From Bacteroidota bacterium (GTDB lineage: Bacteria; Bacteroidota; Bacteroidia; 2-12-FULL-35-15), in NCBI GenBank assembly GCA_947504725.1, contig CANNHN010000002.1:62001-126000 (forward strand): 64,000 nucleotides of DNA. The letters run 5' to 3'. The notes beneath the pieces were generated by a model. It was not told where the DNA came from. It made no database searches and saw nothing but the letters and a program-made list of their open reading frames with translations. This document shows positions 1 through 8,718 of this stretch, piece by piece; position 1 is the stretch's first letter, and every line of letters starts with the position of its first letter. A program made the translations under genes and the position numbers.

Positions 1-24
1 CACACTGAGCGTAGTCGAAGTGTG
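1..24. repeat. REP-like palindrome, family B
   Basis: Short imperfect palindrome with 6-base ends (cacact/agtgtg). It contains the core gagcgtagtcgaag, which recurs at 38286-38355 and 40454-40478 and, in a diverged form, at 36604-36669 and 61834-61870. All copies lie between genes. The left end may continue outside the window. Confidence 0.6.
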
Positions 25-42
25 TTTACGAAGAATAAACTA

Positions 43-735
43 TTATTGACTTACTTCTTCAATTGTTGGATCTGCAGACGCAGGAACATCCACTTGGTCT
101 GCCGCACTATCTGGAGCTGCAGGTGATGCTTCTTCTTTTTTCCCAAAGAAACGTTTTTGATACAATATAATCATTGCTACTCCTGCGCTAATTGAGAAAT
201 CGGCAAAGTTAAAAACGGGGCTAAAAAACTCAAATGACTCATCTCCCCAAATAGGAAACCAAGAAGGAAAATACCCTCTAAAAATTGGGAAATAAAACAT
301 ATCGACAACATTTCCATACAACAAAGGAGCGTAACCGCCCTCTTCGGGCATAAATCGCGCTAATTCCATAGTGCTATCACTGAATAAAACACCATAAAAA
401 ACGCTATCAATAATATTTCCAAGTGCTCCAGCAAAAATCAAAGCGATACAAACTATGTACAATTTGTCTTCTTGTTTTTTTACCAAAGACCACAAATAAT
501 AAGCGATACCACAAACAGCAATAATTCTAAAAATGGTTAGAAACAACTTCCCATACTCTCCGCCCAACTCAAGTCCCCAAGCCATTCCTGGATTTTCAAT
601 AAAATGAATCATTGCCCAATCACCAGCCAATTGATAATCATTTCCGATACCTAATGTGAAATGAGTTTTCACATAGATTTTAATGATTTGATCAATCAAC
701 AAAATAATGAATACAATTATCAAAGGTTTTCTCAC
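43..735 (-). CDS. lspA: Lipoprotein signal peptidase (signal peptidase II)
   Basis: Inner-membrane aspartyl protease that removes the signal peptide from diacylglyceryl-prolipoproteins. The 230-residue protein has four hydrophobic segments and both family aspartates: GNIID (Asp110) and FNFAD (Asp179). The ~60-residue stretch between them is longer than in E. coli LspA; my recollection is that such an insertion is common in Bacteroidota. The last ~30 residues form an Ala/Pro/Asp-rich acidic tail outside the catalytic core. It lies downstream of ileS and the dksA-like gene, a common Bacteroidota order, but a terminator at 794-824 separates it from them, so it probably uses its own promoter at 759-766. 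Confidence 0.95.
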   Translation of the reverse strand: MRKPLIIVFIILLIDQIIKIYVKTHFTLGIGNDYQLAGDWAMIHFIENPGMAWGLELGGEYGKLFLTIFRIIAVCGIAYYLWSLVKKQEDKLYIVCIALIFAGALGNIIDSVFYGVLFSDSTMELARFMPEEGGYAPLLYGNVVDMFYFPIFRGYFPSWFPIWGDESFEFFSPVFNFADFSISAGVAMIILYQKRFFGKKEEASPAAPDSAADQVDVPASADPTIEEVSQ

Positions 736-758
736 AAAAATGATATTAAATTGGATTA

Positions 759-766
759 CAAAAGTA
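759..766 (-). promoter_or_regulatory. Bacteroidota -7 box for lspA
   Basis: On the minus strand this reads TACTTTTG, an exact TAnnTTTG match, 24 nt upstream of the lspA start codon. No clear -33 TTG was found at the expected distance, so this is moderate evidence only. Confidence 0.45.
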
Positions 767-793
767 AAAAATACTTGGCATAAAATAGTAATA

Positions 794-824
794 AAAAAAC
801 CAAGAGGTAAGCTCTTGGTTTTTT
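794..824 (-). terminator. Rho-independent terminator after the dksA-like gene
   Basis: A 13-bp perfect stem (aaaaaaccaagag / ctcttggtttttt) closes a 5-nt loop and is flanked by A/T runs on both sides. It lies 20 bp downstream of the dksA-like stop codon and would end the ileS-dksA transcript. Confidence 0.85.
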
Positions 825-844
825 ATGAAAACAAAGTAATTGTA

Positions 845-1804
845 TTAACGATTTTGCTCCAATTTAGCTTCAATCGCTAATGTAGCGTGAGGAACACTTC
901 TCAAACGTTCTTTAGAAATCAATTTTCCTGTCGCTCTGCAAATTCCGTACATTTTATTTTCGATACGAATTAATGCATTTTGAAGGTTTTGAATGAATTT
1001 TTCTTGACGACTCGCTAAATGAGCTGTTTCTTCTTTCGACAAAACATCTGAACCATCTTCCAACAATTTGAATGTAGGAGAAGTATCATCCGTTCCATGA
1101 TCATCTTTATGAGAAAGTGTACTCTTTAATAATTCGTAATCTTTTTGTGCTTCTCCAAGTTTTTTAAGAATCAATTCTTTGAATTCTTTCAATTCATTAT
1201 CAGAGTATCGCGTACGAGTATCTGTATTGATATGTGGCTTAGGAGCAGGACCCATTGGTCTGCGTATAGAAGGTGTTTTGTATTCAACAATCATTGGTGC
1301 TTCATCAGAACTATAATCATCGTCCGTTACAAACTCGCGTGACTTTTTCTTAGATACTGGTTCAGCTTTTTTAACAACAGGAACAGGTTTTGTTACTACT
1401 GCTTTAGCAACAGGCTTCGCAACTACTTTAGCAACAGGTTTTACAGGCGCTTTTTTCGCAACTGGCTTAGCAACTTTTTTCGCTACTACTTTTTTAGGAG
1501 CTACTTTCTTTACTACCTTTTTTGCAACAACTTTCTTAGCAACCTTTTTAACAACTTTTTTAGGCGCAACTTTCTTAGCTACTTTTTTAGCAACAACCTT
1601 TTTAGCTGGTTTAGCTGCTTTTTTAGGAGCTGCTTTCTTTACTACCTTTTTTGCTACTGCTTTTTTAGCTGGTTTGCTTGCTTTCTTTGCAGGTTTAGCA
1701 GCTTTTTTAGGAGCAGCTTTCTTTGCAGGCTTTTTTGCTGCCGCTTTTTTTGCAGGTTTAGCACCCTTCTTAGCTGGTTTACCTTTTTGCGCTTTTTTAG
1801 CCAT
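845..1804 (-). CDS. TraR/DksA-family protein with a long histone-like Lys/Ala tail
   Basis: 319 residues in two parts. Residues 1-150 are almost entirely Lys, Ala, Pro and Val in KKxAPKK/AKK repeats, like histone H1 or AlgP tails, and probably bind nucleic acid. Residues ~200-319 match the TraR/DksA family: a coiled coil (~202-275), then YGICRATGKLISKERL and a C-terminal helix. Of the four zinc-binding cysteines of classical DksA only the first (Cys289) remains; the others are replaced by Ala and other residues, so zinc binding is unlikely. It lies 13 bp after ileS and is probably cotranscribed. The likely role is modulating RNA polymerase or organising DNA; the exact function is inferred. 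Confidence 0.85.
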   Translation of the reverse strand: MAKKAQKGKPAKKGAKPAKKAAAKKPAKKAAPKKAAKPAKKASKPAKKAVAKKVVKKAAPKKAAKPAKKVVAKKVAKKVAPKKVVKKVAKKVVAKKVVKKVAPKKVVAKKVAKPVAKKAPVKPVAKVVAKPVAKAVVTKPVPVVKKAEPVSKKKSREFVTDDDYSSDEAPMIVEYKTPSIRRPMGPAPKPHINTDTRTRYSDNELKEFKELILKKLGEAQKDYELLKSTLSHKDDHGTDDTSPTFKLLEDGSDVLSKEETAHLASRQEKFIQNLQNALIRIENKMYGICRATGKLISKERLRSVPHATLAIEAKLEQNR

Positions 1805-1817
1805 TTGTATTTTGTAT

Positions 1818-4800
1818 TTAGTTAAGTAGTTTTGTTATTGCTATCATCGTTTTAATCTCTTCATCCAGTTCTATCTCAGAGCCTTTTGTAGCCTCCACAG
1901 AATCAACTAGTTCGAGCGATGATGCCAAAATTTCCGCGCAAATATAGTCCAAATTATTATTGATGGCTGAATTTATAGCAGAATTTCTCTGAATTTTCAC
2001 GTCTATGCGGTCTGTAACGTCCAAATTACTGTCCTTTCGGAGGTTTTGGATACGGTTTACTAACTCCCTAGCTAGCCCTTCCTCGCGCAACACTTCTGAA
2101 ATTGTAACATCCAGAGCTACAGTTAGTTGACCAAAATTGGCCACTTTCCATCCTGGAATGTCTACAGGTATGATTTCCACGTCTTCCGTCTCCAAAACAA
2201 TCACTTCACCCTCAATTTTCATCTCAAAATTTCCTGTTTTTTCAATTCCAGAGATAATTGCTGGTCCATTTTCGTTGGCAAAAGTCTGAACCGACTTCAT
2301 ATGCTTTCCACATTTTTTCCCGAGCGTTTTGAAATTCAATTTTAGATTCTTTACAATTTGCGTGTGCGACTCATCTACCAAATCCAAACTTTTCACATTC
2401 ACTTCCGAAAGAATCAAATCTTTTACCGCTTCAATTTTTGCTTTATACGAATCATCCAAAACCGGAATCTGAATTTTTTGCAATGGTTGACGCACTCGAA
2501 TGTTTTCCTTTTTGCGAATAGATAAAACCATCGAAGAAATTTTTTGCGCCAACTCCATACGTTCTTCTAAATCTTTATCAATTAAGAATGTATCCGAAAC
2601 AGGGAAATCACTCAAGTGAATGGATTGAGATTTATCACGACCAGTTATTGAGTTTAAATCTGTAAACAATCTATCCATGAAGAATGGTGCAATCGGAGCG
2701 GAAAGCTGTGCGATTACTTCTAAACAACGATACAAAGTTTGATACGCTGCAATTTTATCTTGCGAATAATCGCCCTTCCAAAATCTTCTTCTACACAAAC
2801 GTACATACCAATTACTCAAATGTTCATCTACAAAACTTTCAATATATCTTCCAGCACGATGTGGTTCGTAATCTGAATACGCTTCATCAACTTTTTTAAT
2901 CAATGTATTTAATTCCGAAATAATCCAACGATCAATTTCTGCACGTTCCAACATTGGAATTTCTCCTTCTGAATAATTGAAATTATCCACGTTCGCATAC
3001 AATGAGAAAAATGAATACGTATTGTGAAGTGTTCCGAAAAATTTACGTTGTACTTCAGCAATTCCTTCTAAATCAAATTTTAAATTATCCCAAGGAGCTG
3101 CATTGGTAATCATATACCAGCGTGTAGCATCCGGACCGTATTTCTCAATCGTTTCGAATGGGTCAACCGCATTGCCCAAACGCTTACTCATTTTCTGTCC
3201 GTTTTTATCCAACACCAATCCATTGCTAACAACATTTTTGAAAGCAACAGAATCAAAACACATGGTTGAAATCGCATGCAATGTAAAAAACCAACCACGT
3301 GTTTGATCAACTCCTTCTGCGATAAAATCTGCAGGGAAATATTTTTTCTGATCAATTAATTCTTTATTCTCAAACGGATAATGCAATTGCGCATACGGCA
3401 TTGCTCCTGAATCAAACCAAACGTCAATTAAATCCGGTTCACGGAAAAGCTTTTTGCCATTGCGTTCCAGAACAATGTTATCTGCGTACGGTTTATGTAA
3501 ATCAAATGTGTTGTAATTCGTTTCGGACATATCACCTGCAGTAAATTTCGCAAGCGGATTTTCTGTCATTGCTTTTTTCGCAACTGCATTTTCAATTTCT
3601 TTTTTCAAATCTTCAACCGAACCAATAATAATTTGCTCTGATTTATCTTCACTTGTCCAGATAGGAATTGGAATTCCCCAAAAGCGTGAACGTGATAAAT
3701 TCCAGTCGTTCAAGTTTTCCAGCCAGTTTCCAAAACGGCCAGTACCAGTTGATTCAGGCTTCCAGTTGATTGTTTTGTTCAAAGCAATCATTCTGTCTTT
3801 GTAATCAGTAGTTTTGATAAACCATGAATCCAGTGGATAATACAAAACAGGTTTATCAGTTCTCCAGCAATGCGGATAACTGTGTTCGTAGGTTTCTTTT
3901 TTGAAAAGTTTTCCTTCTTCTTGTAATTTTAAAACGATGCGTTCGTCAACACTTAAATATGCTTTCAGCTCTTTAATTTTTCCTGCAGCTTCTAATATTT
4001 GTTTTTGATTTTTGAATTCTGCTTCTTTTTCTGCATCCGTTAAATATGCTTCTTTCACATATTCTTCACCATACAAAAATGTTCCGTCTTTTACTTCAGG
4101 TAAAAATTTCCCACGTTTGTCAACCAGTGTTAACGAACCAATTCCATTTTGTTTCGCCACTCTAAAATCGTCCGCACCAAAGCTAGGCGCAATATGTACG
4201 ATACCCGTTCCATCTTCTGTTGTAACGAAATCACCAATGATAACTTTGAACACATCACCATCTGTTGGTTGTTCGAATGGTAAAAGTTGTTTATATGAGA
4301 TTCCTGATAAATCAGAACCTTTGAATTCAGAAACTATTTGAAATGGAATTGCTTTGTCTCCCGCTTTGTAATCTTCAAACTTCAATTCTTTATTTTTTTC
4401 AGGAAAATGTTTTCCAACTAATTCTTTTGCTAGAACTACATTTGTAATCGTATGAGAAAATGGATTAAATGTTTTTACTAAAACATACTCAATGTTCTTT
4501 CCAACCGCCAAAGCTGTATTAGAAGGCAACGTCCAAGGAGTTGTCGTCCAAGCCAAAAAGTAAACGTCTCCCTCTAACTTTAAACTTTCCAACTTTGAAC
4601 TTTGAACTGCTTTAAACATCGCAACTGCAGTTCTATCCTTCACATCTTTATAACATCCCGGTTGATTCAATTCGTGAGAAGAAAGTCCCGTTCCAGCAGC
4701 AGGAGAATACGGTTGAATTGTAAATCCTTTATAGATAGAACCTTTATCATGTAAATTCTTCAACAACCACCAAACGCTTTCAATGTACTTATTATCGTAA

Positions 4801-5252
4801 GTGATATACGGATGTTCCATATCCACCCAATAGCCCATTTTTGCTGTTACATCCGCCCACACATCGGTGTATTTCATTACATCTTTGCGACAGGCAATGT
4901 TGTATTCTTCAACAGTAATTTTTTTACCGATGTCTTCCTTTGTAATCCCTAAAGTCTTCTCAACGCTTAATTCTATTGGTAATCCATGCGTATCCCATCC
5001 TGCTTTCCGTTTTACTTGAAATCCTTTTTGTGTTTTGTAGCGACAAAAAATATCTTTGATAGAACGCGCCATTACGTGGTGAATACCAGGTAATCCGTTG
5101 GCGCTAGGCGGACCTTCATAAAAAACAAAAGGTGGTTTTCCTTCACGCGAAGTGATGGATTTTTCAAAAGTATGTTGTTCGTCCCAGGTTTTTTGAACGT
5201 CTTTTGCCGTTTGCGAAAGGTTAAGACCTGTATATGTTTTATAGTTTGTCAT
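1818..5252 (-). CDS. ileS: Isoleucyl-tRNA synthetase
   Basis: Class I aminoacyl-tRNA synthetase that charges tRNA-Ile in the cytoplasm. The 1144 residues fit the longer, eukaryote-like IleRS type. The HIGH-type motif appears as GLPGIHH (residues 53-59) after the conserved GPPSANG, the editing domain occupies roughly residues 200-450, and the KMSKS loop is KMSKR (about 687-691). The C-terminal half carries the anticodon-binding helical domain. No zinc-finger tail is obvious. It heads the ileS-dksA transcript. If it is of the eukaryote-like type, reduced sensitivity to mupirocin would be expected from family knowledge. Confidence 0.97.
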   Translation of the reverse strand: MTNYKTYTGLNLSQTAKDVQKTWDEQHTFEKSITSREGKPPFVFYEGPPSANGLPGIHHVMARSIKDIFCRYKTQKGFQVKRKAGWDTHGLPIELSVEKTLGITKEDIGKKITVEEYNIACRKDVMKYTDVWADVTAKMGYWVDMEHPYITYDNKYIESVWWLLKNLHDKGSIYKGFTIQPYSPAAGTGLSSHELNQPGCYKDVKDRTAVAMFKAVQSSKLESLKLEGDVYFLAWTTTPWTLPSNTALAVGKNIEYVLVKTFNPFSHTITNVVLAKELVGKHFPEKNKELKFEDYKAGDKAIPFQIVSEFKGSDLSGISYKQLLPFEQPTDGDVFKVIIGDFVTTEDGTGIVHIAPSFGADDFRVAKQNGIGSLTLVDKRGKFLPEVKDGTFLYGEEYVKEAYLTDAEKEAEFKNQKQILEAAGKIKELKAYLSVDERIVLKLQEEGKLFKKETYEHSYPHCWRTDKPVLYYPLDSWFIKTTDYKDRMIALNKTINWKPESTGTGRFGNWLENLNDWNLSRSRFWGIPIPIWTSEDKSEQIIIGSVEDLKKEIENAVAKKAMTENPLAKFTAGDMSETNYNTFDLHKPYADNIVLERNGKKLFREPDLIDVWFDSGAMPYAQLHYPFENKELIDQKKYFPADFIAEGVDQTRGWFFTLHAISTMCFDSVAFKNVVSNGLVLDKNGQKMSKRLGNAVDPFETIEKYGPDATRWYMITNAAPWDNLKFDLEGIAEVQRKFFGTLHNTYSFFSLYANVDNFNYSEGEIPMLERAEIDRWIISELNTLIKKVDEAYSDYEPHRAGRYIESFVDEHLSNWYVRLCRRRFWKGDYSQDKIAAYQTLYRCLEVIAQLSAPIAPFFMDRLFTDLNSITGRDKSQSIHLSDFPVSDTFLIDKDLEERMELAQKISSMVLSIRKKENIRVRQPLQKIQIPVLDDSYKAKIEAVKDLILSEVNVKSLDLVDESHTQIVKNLKLNFKTLGKKCGKHMKSVQTFANENGPAIISGIEKTGNFEMKIEGEVIVLETEDVEIIPVDIPGWKVANFGQLTVALDVTISEVLREEGLARELVNRIQNLRKDSNLDVTDRIDVKIQRNSAINSAINNNLDYICAEILASSLELVDSVEATKGSEIELDEEIKTMIAITKLLN

Positions 5253-5304
5253 AATTTTAAACGCGTAGTGTTACATCTTCCATTTTCCATCATACATCAT
5301 CCAT

Positions 5305-5721
5305 CTATATAGTAGCAATCACTTTTAGCTCAATAGCTATTGGTGTTGGCAAACAGTTAATTTCAATGGTTGTTCGGCAAGGTTGATTGTCTTTGAACCA
5401 TTCAGCATATACTTTATTGTAAATAGCGAAATCATCTTTCATGTTTGTCAAAAAGACTTGTACATCTACAATATTATCCCAACTGCTACCTGAGTCTTCC
5501 AAAATCCATTTGATGTTTTGAAACACAGATTTACATTGCGTTTCTATATCATAAGAAATTATATTTCCTTTATCATCCAACTCTACTCCAGGAATTTTTT
5601 TGCTACCGCGTTCACGCGGGCCAACTCCTGAAAGGAATAATAAATTGCCAACCTTACGAGCATGCGGATATGCTCCAACTGGCTCGGGTGCTTTGCTTGA
5701 ATTTATTCTATCTTCTGCCAT
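5305..5721 (-). CDS. RidA/YjgF-family protein, 2-aminomuconate deaminase-like
   Basis: 138 residues from the ATG at 5721. The RidA fold is recognisable from the PVGAYPHARKVGNLLFLSGVG start and the CRTTIEI...IELKVIATI end, which includes the conserved arginine that grips carboxylated substrates. The GPRERGSKKIPGVELD stretch resembles the 2-aminomuconate deaminase subgroup. RidA proteins hydrolyse reactive enamine/imine intermediates; no kynurenine or aromatic-degradation genes are adjacent, so the substrate is open. The frame stays open upstream to 5802, but that extension (CCYLPFKALHLQS) is unlike the family, and a -33/-7 promoter at 5746-5776 lies inside it, so the shorter start was chosen. 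Confidence 0.88.
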   Translation of the reverse strand: MAEDRINSSKAPEPVGAYPHARKVGNLLFLSGVGPRERGSKKIPGVELDDKGNIISYDIETQCKSVFQNIKWILEDSGSSWDNIVDVQVFLTNMKDDFAIYNKVYAEWFKDNQPCRTTIEINCLPTPIAIELKVIATI

Positions 5722-5745
5722 TTTTTGTTTTAATAAAAAGGATTG

Positions 5746-5776
5746 CAAATGTAAGGCTTTGAAGGGTAAATAACAA
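5746..5776 (-). promoter_or_regulatory. Bacteroidota-type promoter for the RidA gene
   Basis: On the minus strand, -7 box TACATTTG (5746-5753) and -33 TTG (5774-5776) are separated by 20 bp, the spacing expected for the Bacteroidota primary sigma factor. The -7 box lies 24 nt upstream of the ATG at 5721, so it fixes that start. Confidence 0.7.
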
Positions 5777-5933
5777 CAGTTATATAAACTCGTGATTGTC
5801 ATCTAAAAAATATAATGTATTTTAGCTTTTAATCGTAGCACAGAAAAGAACTTGCGTTATTATTCTTCAGCTTAACAATGTTATTCACATTGGCTAAAAC
5901 ATAAAATCAAAATTTGTAAAACATACAATCATT

Positions 5934-7217
5934 ATGAAAAAACAACTTCTCTATTTGTGTCTTAGTGTAGTTTTATATCCTGCTTTTATTCAAGCTCAGG
6001 ATACAATCTACCAAAAGAATGGTAGCGTAATTATTGGAAAAGTAATAGAGCTTTCCGAAGATGAAATTAGGTATAAACGGGCTGGAATGGAAGACGGTCC
6101 TCTATTTGTCGAGAAAAAGAAAAATCTTGAATCCATCCATTATAGAAATGGATCGAAAGATGTTTTCACTACCTCCAGTTCCACTCCTGCCGTTTCAAAA
6201 GTTACTGCAACATCGAAGGAGACCATAAAACCCCGTTATGTGTTAACACTAAAAGACGCAACAAAATTGAAAGGAACACTTAAAAAGGATGGCACTAGGG
6301 AAATTATATTTGTAGATGACAATCTTGGGGAGCAGACCATAAATCGGAATATTATTGCAAATCTTGAACGAGAATATGGAAACGAAGAATGGATTGTTAC
6401 TCTAAAAGATGGAATGAAAATTTCAGGGAAAATTATAGCAAAAAGTGAAAATGAAACAGTTATTCAAACAAAAAACCTAGGTATCGTAAAAGTCAACACC
6501 GAAAAAATAAAAACTATCAATCCAATTGACGGAACTATAGATAAAACGGGGAGAGTCTATTTTAAAAATCCAACTTGTGGCCTATACTTTCTTGCCCCAA
6601 CAGCTATTCCTCTTAAAAAAGGAGAAGGTTATTATCATAATTTTTATGGACTTGGTAATGAATTTTGCTATGCAATTAATAATAATGCAGCTATTGGTGG
6701 AGGACTTATTGGACCACTGGGAGTGTTCTTAACGGCCAAAGTATCTAAATCAGTTAATGACTTTGCTCATGTTGGAGGGGGAGTGTATGTTGGGAACTCC
6801 ATTTTCCCGATTGTAAGAGGATCTAATTTCGGAATAGCACTTGGGTATTGCTCATTTACAGTTGGAGACATAGATAGAAATTTAACAGCAACAGTTGCCC
6901 ATGGGTTTATCAACAATCAAAATTCAACTGATTTCATGAGCCTACCATTGATTCAACTTAGCGGAACGTTTCGAGTTGCCAAAAAGCTATCAATCGTTTC
7001 CGAGAACTGGTTTGTACCACTACAAGATCCTAACATTAAAGGGTCATCCGATTATGAACCATTTATTTCTTACGGATGCAGAATCTTGAGTAGACGCGGA
7101 AGCTTTGATATCGGATTTCTAAACACACCTACTTTTTGGGAAAACAACTTACTAATTGGAATCCCCTATATAGGATTTGTAAAACGCTTTGGAAAAACAG
7201 ATGACGATGAAGATTAA
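5934..7217 (+). CDS. Secreted protein of unknown function with SH3-like repeats and a possible barrel
   Basis: 427 residues with a clear signal peptide (cut after about residue 21, IQA-QD). Residues ~22-200 hold about three short all-beta repeats of the type KDGxxxxGxIxxxxxxxIxxxxxxxGxxxVxxxxI, resembling bacterial SH3/Sm-like units. Residues ~205-427 are Gly- and aromatic-rich with alternating hydrophobics (for example NNNAAIGGGLIG, FAHVGGGVYVGN), which suggests a small outer-membrane beta-barrel. The acidic end DDDED is not a T9SS sorting domain. Its stop lies 11 bp from the convergent TPR operon. I do not recognise a named family; an outer-membrane location is an inference. Confidence 0.75.
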   Translation: MKKQLLYLCLSVVLYPAFIQAQDTIYQKNGSVIIGKVIELSEDEIRYKRAGMEDGPLFVEKKKNLESIHYRNGSKDVFTTSSSTPAVSKVTATSKETIKPRYVLTLKDATKLKGTLKKDGTREIIFVDDNLGEQTINRNIIANLEREYGNEEWIVTLKDGMKISGKIIAKSENETVIQTKNLGIVKVNTEKIKTINPIDGTIDKTGRVYFKNPTCGLYFLAPTAIPLKKGEGYYHNFYGLGNEFCYAINNNAAIGGGLIGPLGVFLTAKVSKSVNDFAHVGGGVYVGNSIFPIVRGSNFGIALGYCSFTVGDIDRNLTATVAHGFINNQNSTDFMSLPLIQLSGTFRVAKKLSIVSENWFVPLQDPNIKGSSDYEPFISYGCRILSRRGSFDIGFLNTPTFWENNLLIGIPYIGFVKRFGKTDDDED

Positions 7218-7228
7218 ATAAAGAATAT

Positions 7229-8716
7229 TTATTTTTTTCGGAGACGGTCGAGTGTTTTCTCAATATACGAATCGGTTGGCAATAGTGATTGTTGTATTCT
7301 TCTAGCATAGAAAATACTATCTATAATTTCACGTTGCTTTTCTTCAACAATATTTTTTTGTTCTTCCATTTCCTTCTTTTGCAACTCAACCGTATTTTTC
7401 TGTTCTTCAATTATATTTTTTTGTTTTTTAGTTGTTTGTAAAGAGCGGAAAACAAATGCAGAAAATATAAGAACCAGCAACAAGCCTAAAATCACAAACA
7501 CAATTATTATATTCTGTTTTCTATTGTGTTCTTCTGAAAGCACCTGTTGGTTTTCTAATTCTTTTTTATGTTCAGCATTTGCGATCGCTTCCTTCATTTC
7601 GAAATCAAAGGTCATCTCATTTTGGATGGTTTGATTTTTTGTTTCTTCGTTATTTAAACTATCACGGTAGAGTATAAAATTTTTGTGATTTTCAAATGCC
7701 CCTTTATAATTTCCAATAATGCTATCCATTTGAAAATAGGCGATATAAGCATTTTTAATACATTCTTTATTCCCAATTTGCTTGGACAATTCAATTGCTT
7801 TGTTTAGGTATTTTCTTGCTTCTGCATAATTTTTCAGTCCAATATTGGCCTCGCCTAGATTTCCATAACAAACAGCTATCCCTGATTTGTTTTCAATTTC
7901 TTCAAAAAATTCCATTGATTTGGCATAACATTTTAATGCATCATCATACTTGCCATCCAATTGATAAATTAATCCAATATTGATTCTGAGGTTTGCTAAA
8001 TCTATTTTGTTTCCAAGTTCTTCATTCAGTTTTTGAGATATCAAATAGTTTTTAAGTGCTACTTTAAAATCATTTTGTGTCGCATAGACATTTCCCACGC
8101 TCAAGTAGCATCTAGCTTGCCCGCTTTTGTCTCCAATGTCTTTATATATTTTCAAAGAAGAATTAATATTTTTTAAAGCTTCTGAGTAATTGGATTGATT
8201 TAAATATATTGTACCAATGTTTCTATAGGTACTTGCCTCGCCTCTTTTGTTTCCTATTTCAAGGTATATTTTTAAAGTTGAAAAATAGTACTTAAGTGCT
8301 TCAGGGTATTTTCCTAAGCTTTGATAGTTGGAGCCTAAACTATTATTTATTCCAGCAATTCCAAGCTGATCTCCAAGTTTTGTATAAATTGCTAGAGCCT
8401 CTTGATTATATTTAAGTGCTGCAGAATAATTGCTTTTGTCTTCCTCAAAATAACCTTTAAGCATATACGATTTCGCTAAGCCTTTCTGGAAGTTAATTTT
8501 TTCAGCTAATTCAAACGCTTGCGTCAAATAAGTGCTGGCTTTCTCGACATCAACAAACTCGTATTCTAAAAAGAGGTTATTTAAAATATTAACTTTAGTT
8601 GTATCGGGGATGTTTGTTTTGAGAACATTCAACAGGGAGTCTGTTTTTGGTTCTAGACTGAAACAAAAGTTTGAAAATAAAACAAATGCGACAAACAGGT
8701 AATATAATTTTTTCAT
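7229..8716 (-). CDS. TPR-TM-coiled-coil protein, third gene of a paralogous operon, no output domain
   Basis: 495 residues: signal peptide (1-~20), about eight Bacteroidota-type TPRs (~25-345; units such as YSEALKNINSSLKIYKDIGD), one membrane span (~402-424), then a Gln/Lys/Glu coiled coil. It ends with IIDSIFYARRIQQSLLP plus about 15 residues. That motif is the linker preceding the PP2C/SpoIIE domain in full-length homologues such as the gene at 50947, but no phosphatase domain follows. The ATG lies 2 bp after the stop of the upstream paralogue, so translation is probably coupled. It would sense through periplasmic TPRs and signal through the cytoplasmic helix, perhaps by pairing with a full-length partner; this is inference. 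Confidence 0.85.
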   Translation of the reverse strand: MKKLYYLFVAFVLFSNFCFSLEPKTDSLLNVLKTNIPDTTKVNILNNLFLEYEFVDVEKASTYLTQAFELAEKINFQKGLAKSYMLKGYFEEDKSNYSAALKYNQEALAIYTKLGDQLGIAGINNSLGSNYQSLGKYPEALKYYFSTLKIYLEIGNKRGEASTYRNIGTIYLNQSNYSEALKNINSSLKIYKDIGDKSGQARCYLSVGNVYATQNDFKVALKNYLISQKLNEELGNKIDLANLRINIGLIYQLDGKYDDALKCYAKSMEFFEEIENKSGIAVCYGNLGEANIGLKNYAEARKYLNKAIELSKQIGNKECIKNAYIAYFQMDSIIGNYKGAFENHKNFILYRDSLNNEETKNQTIQNEMTFDFEMKEAIANAEHKKELENQQVLSEEHNRKQNIIIVFVILGLLLVLIFSAFVFRSLQTTKKQKNIIEEQKNTVELQKKEMEEQKNIVEEKQREIIDSIFYARRIQQSLLPTDSYIEKTLDRLRKK

Positions 8717-8718
8717 TT

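Noticed and set aside
845-1804. Plain histone H1-like protein
   Set aside because: The C-terminal 120 residues clearly match the TraR/DksA layout, so the tail is only part of the protein.
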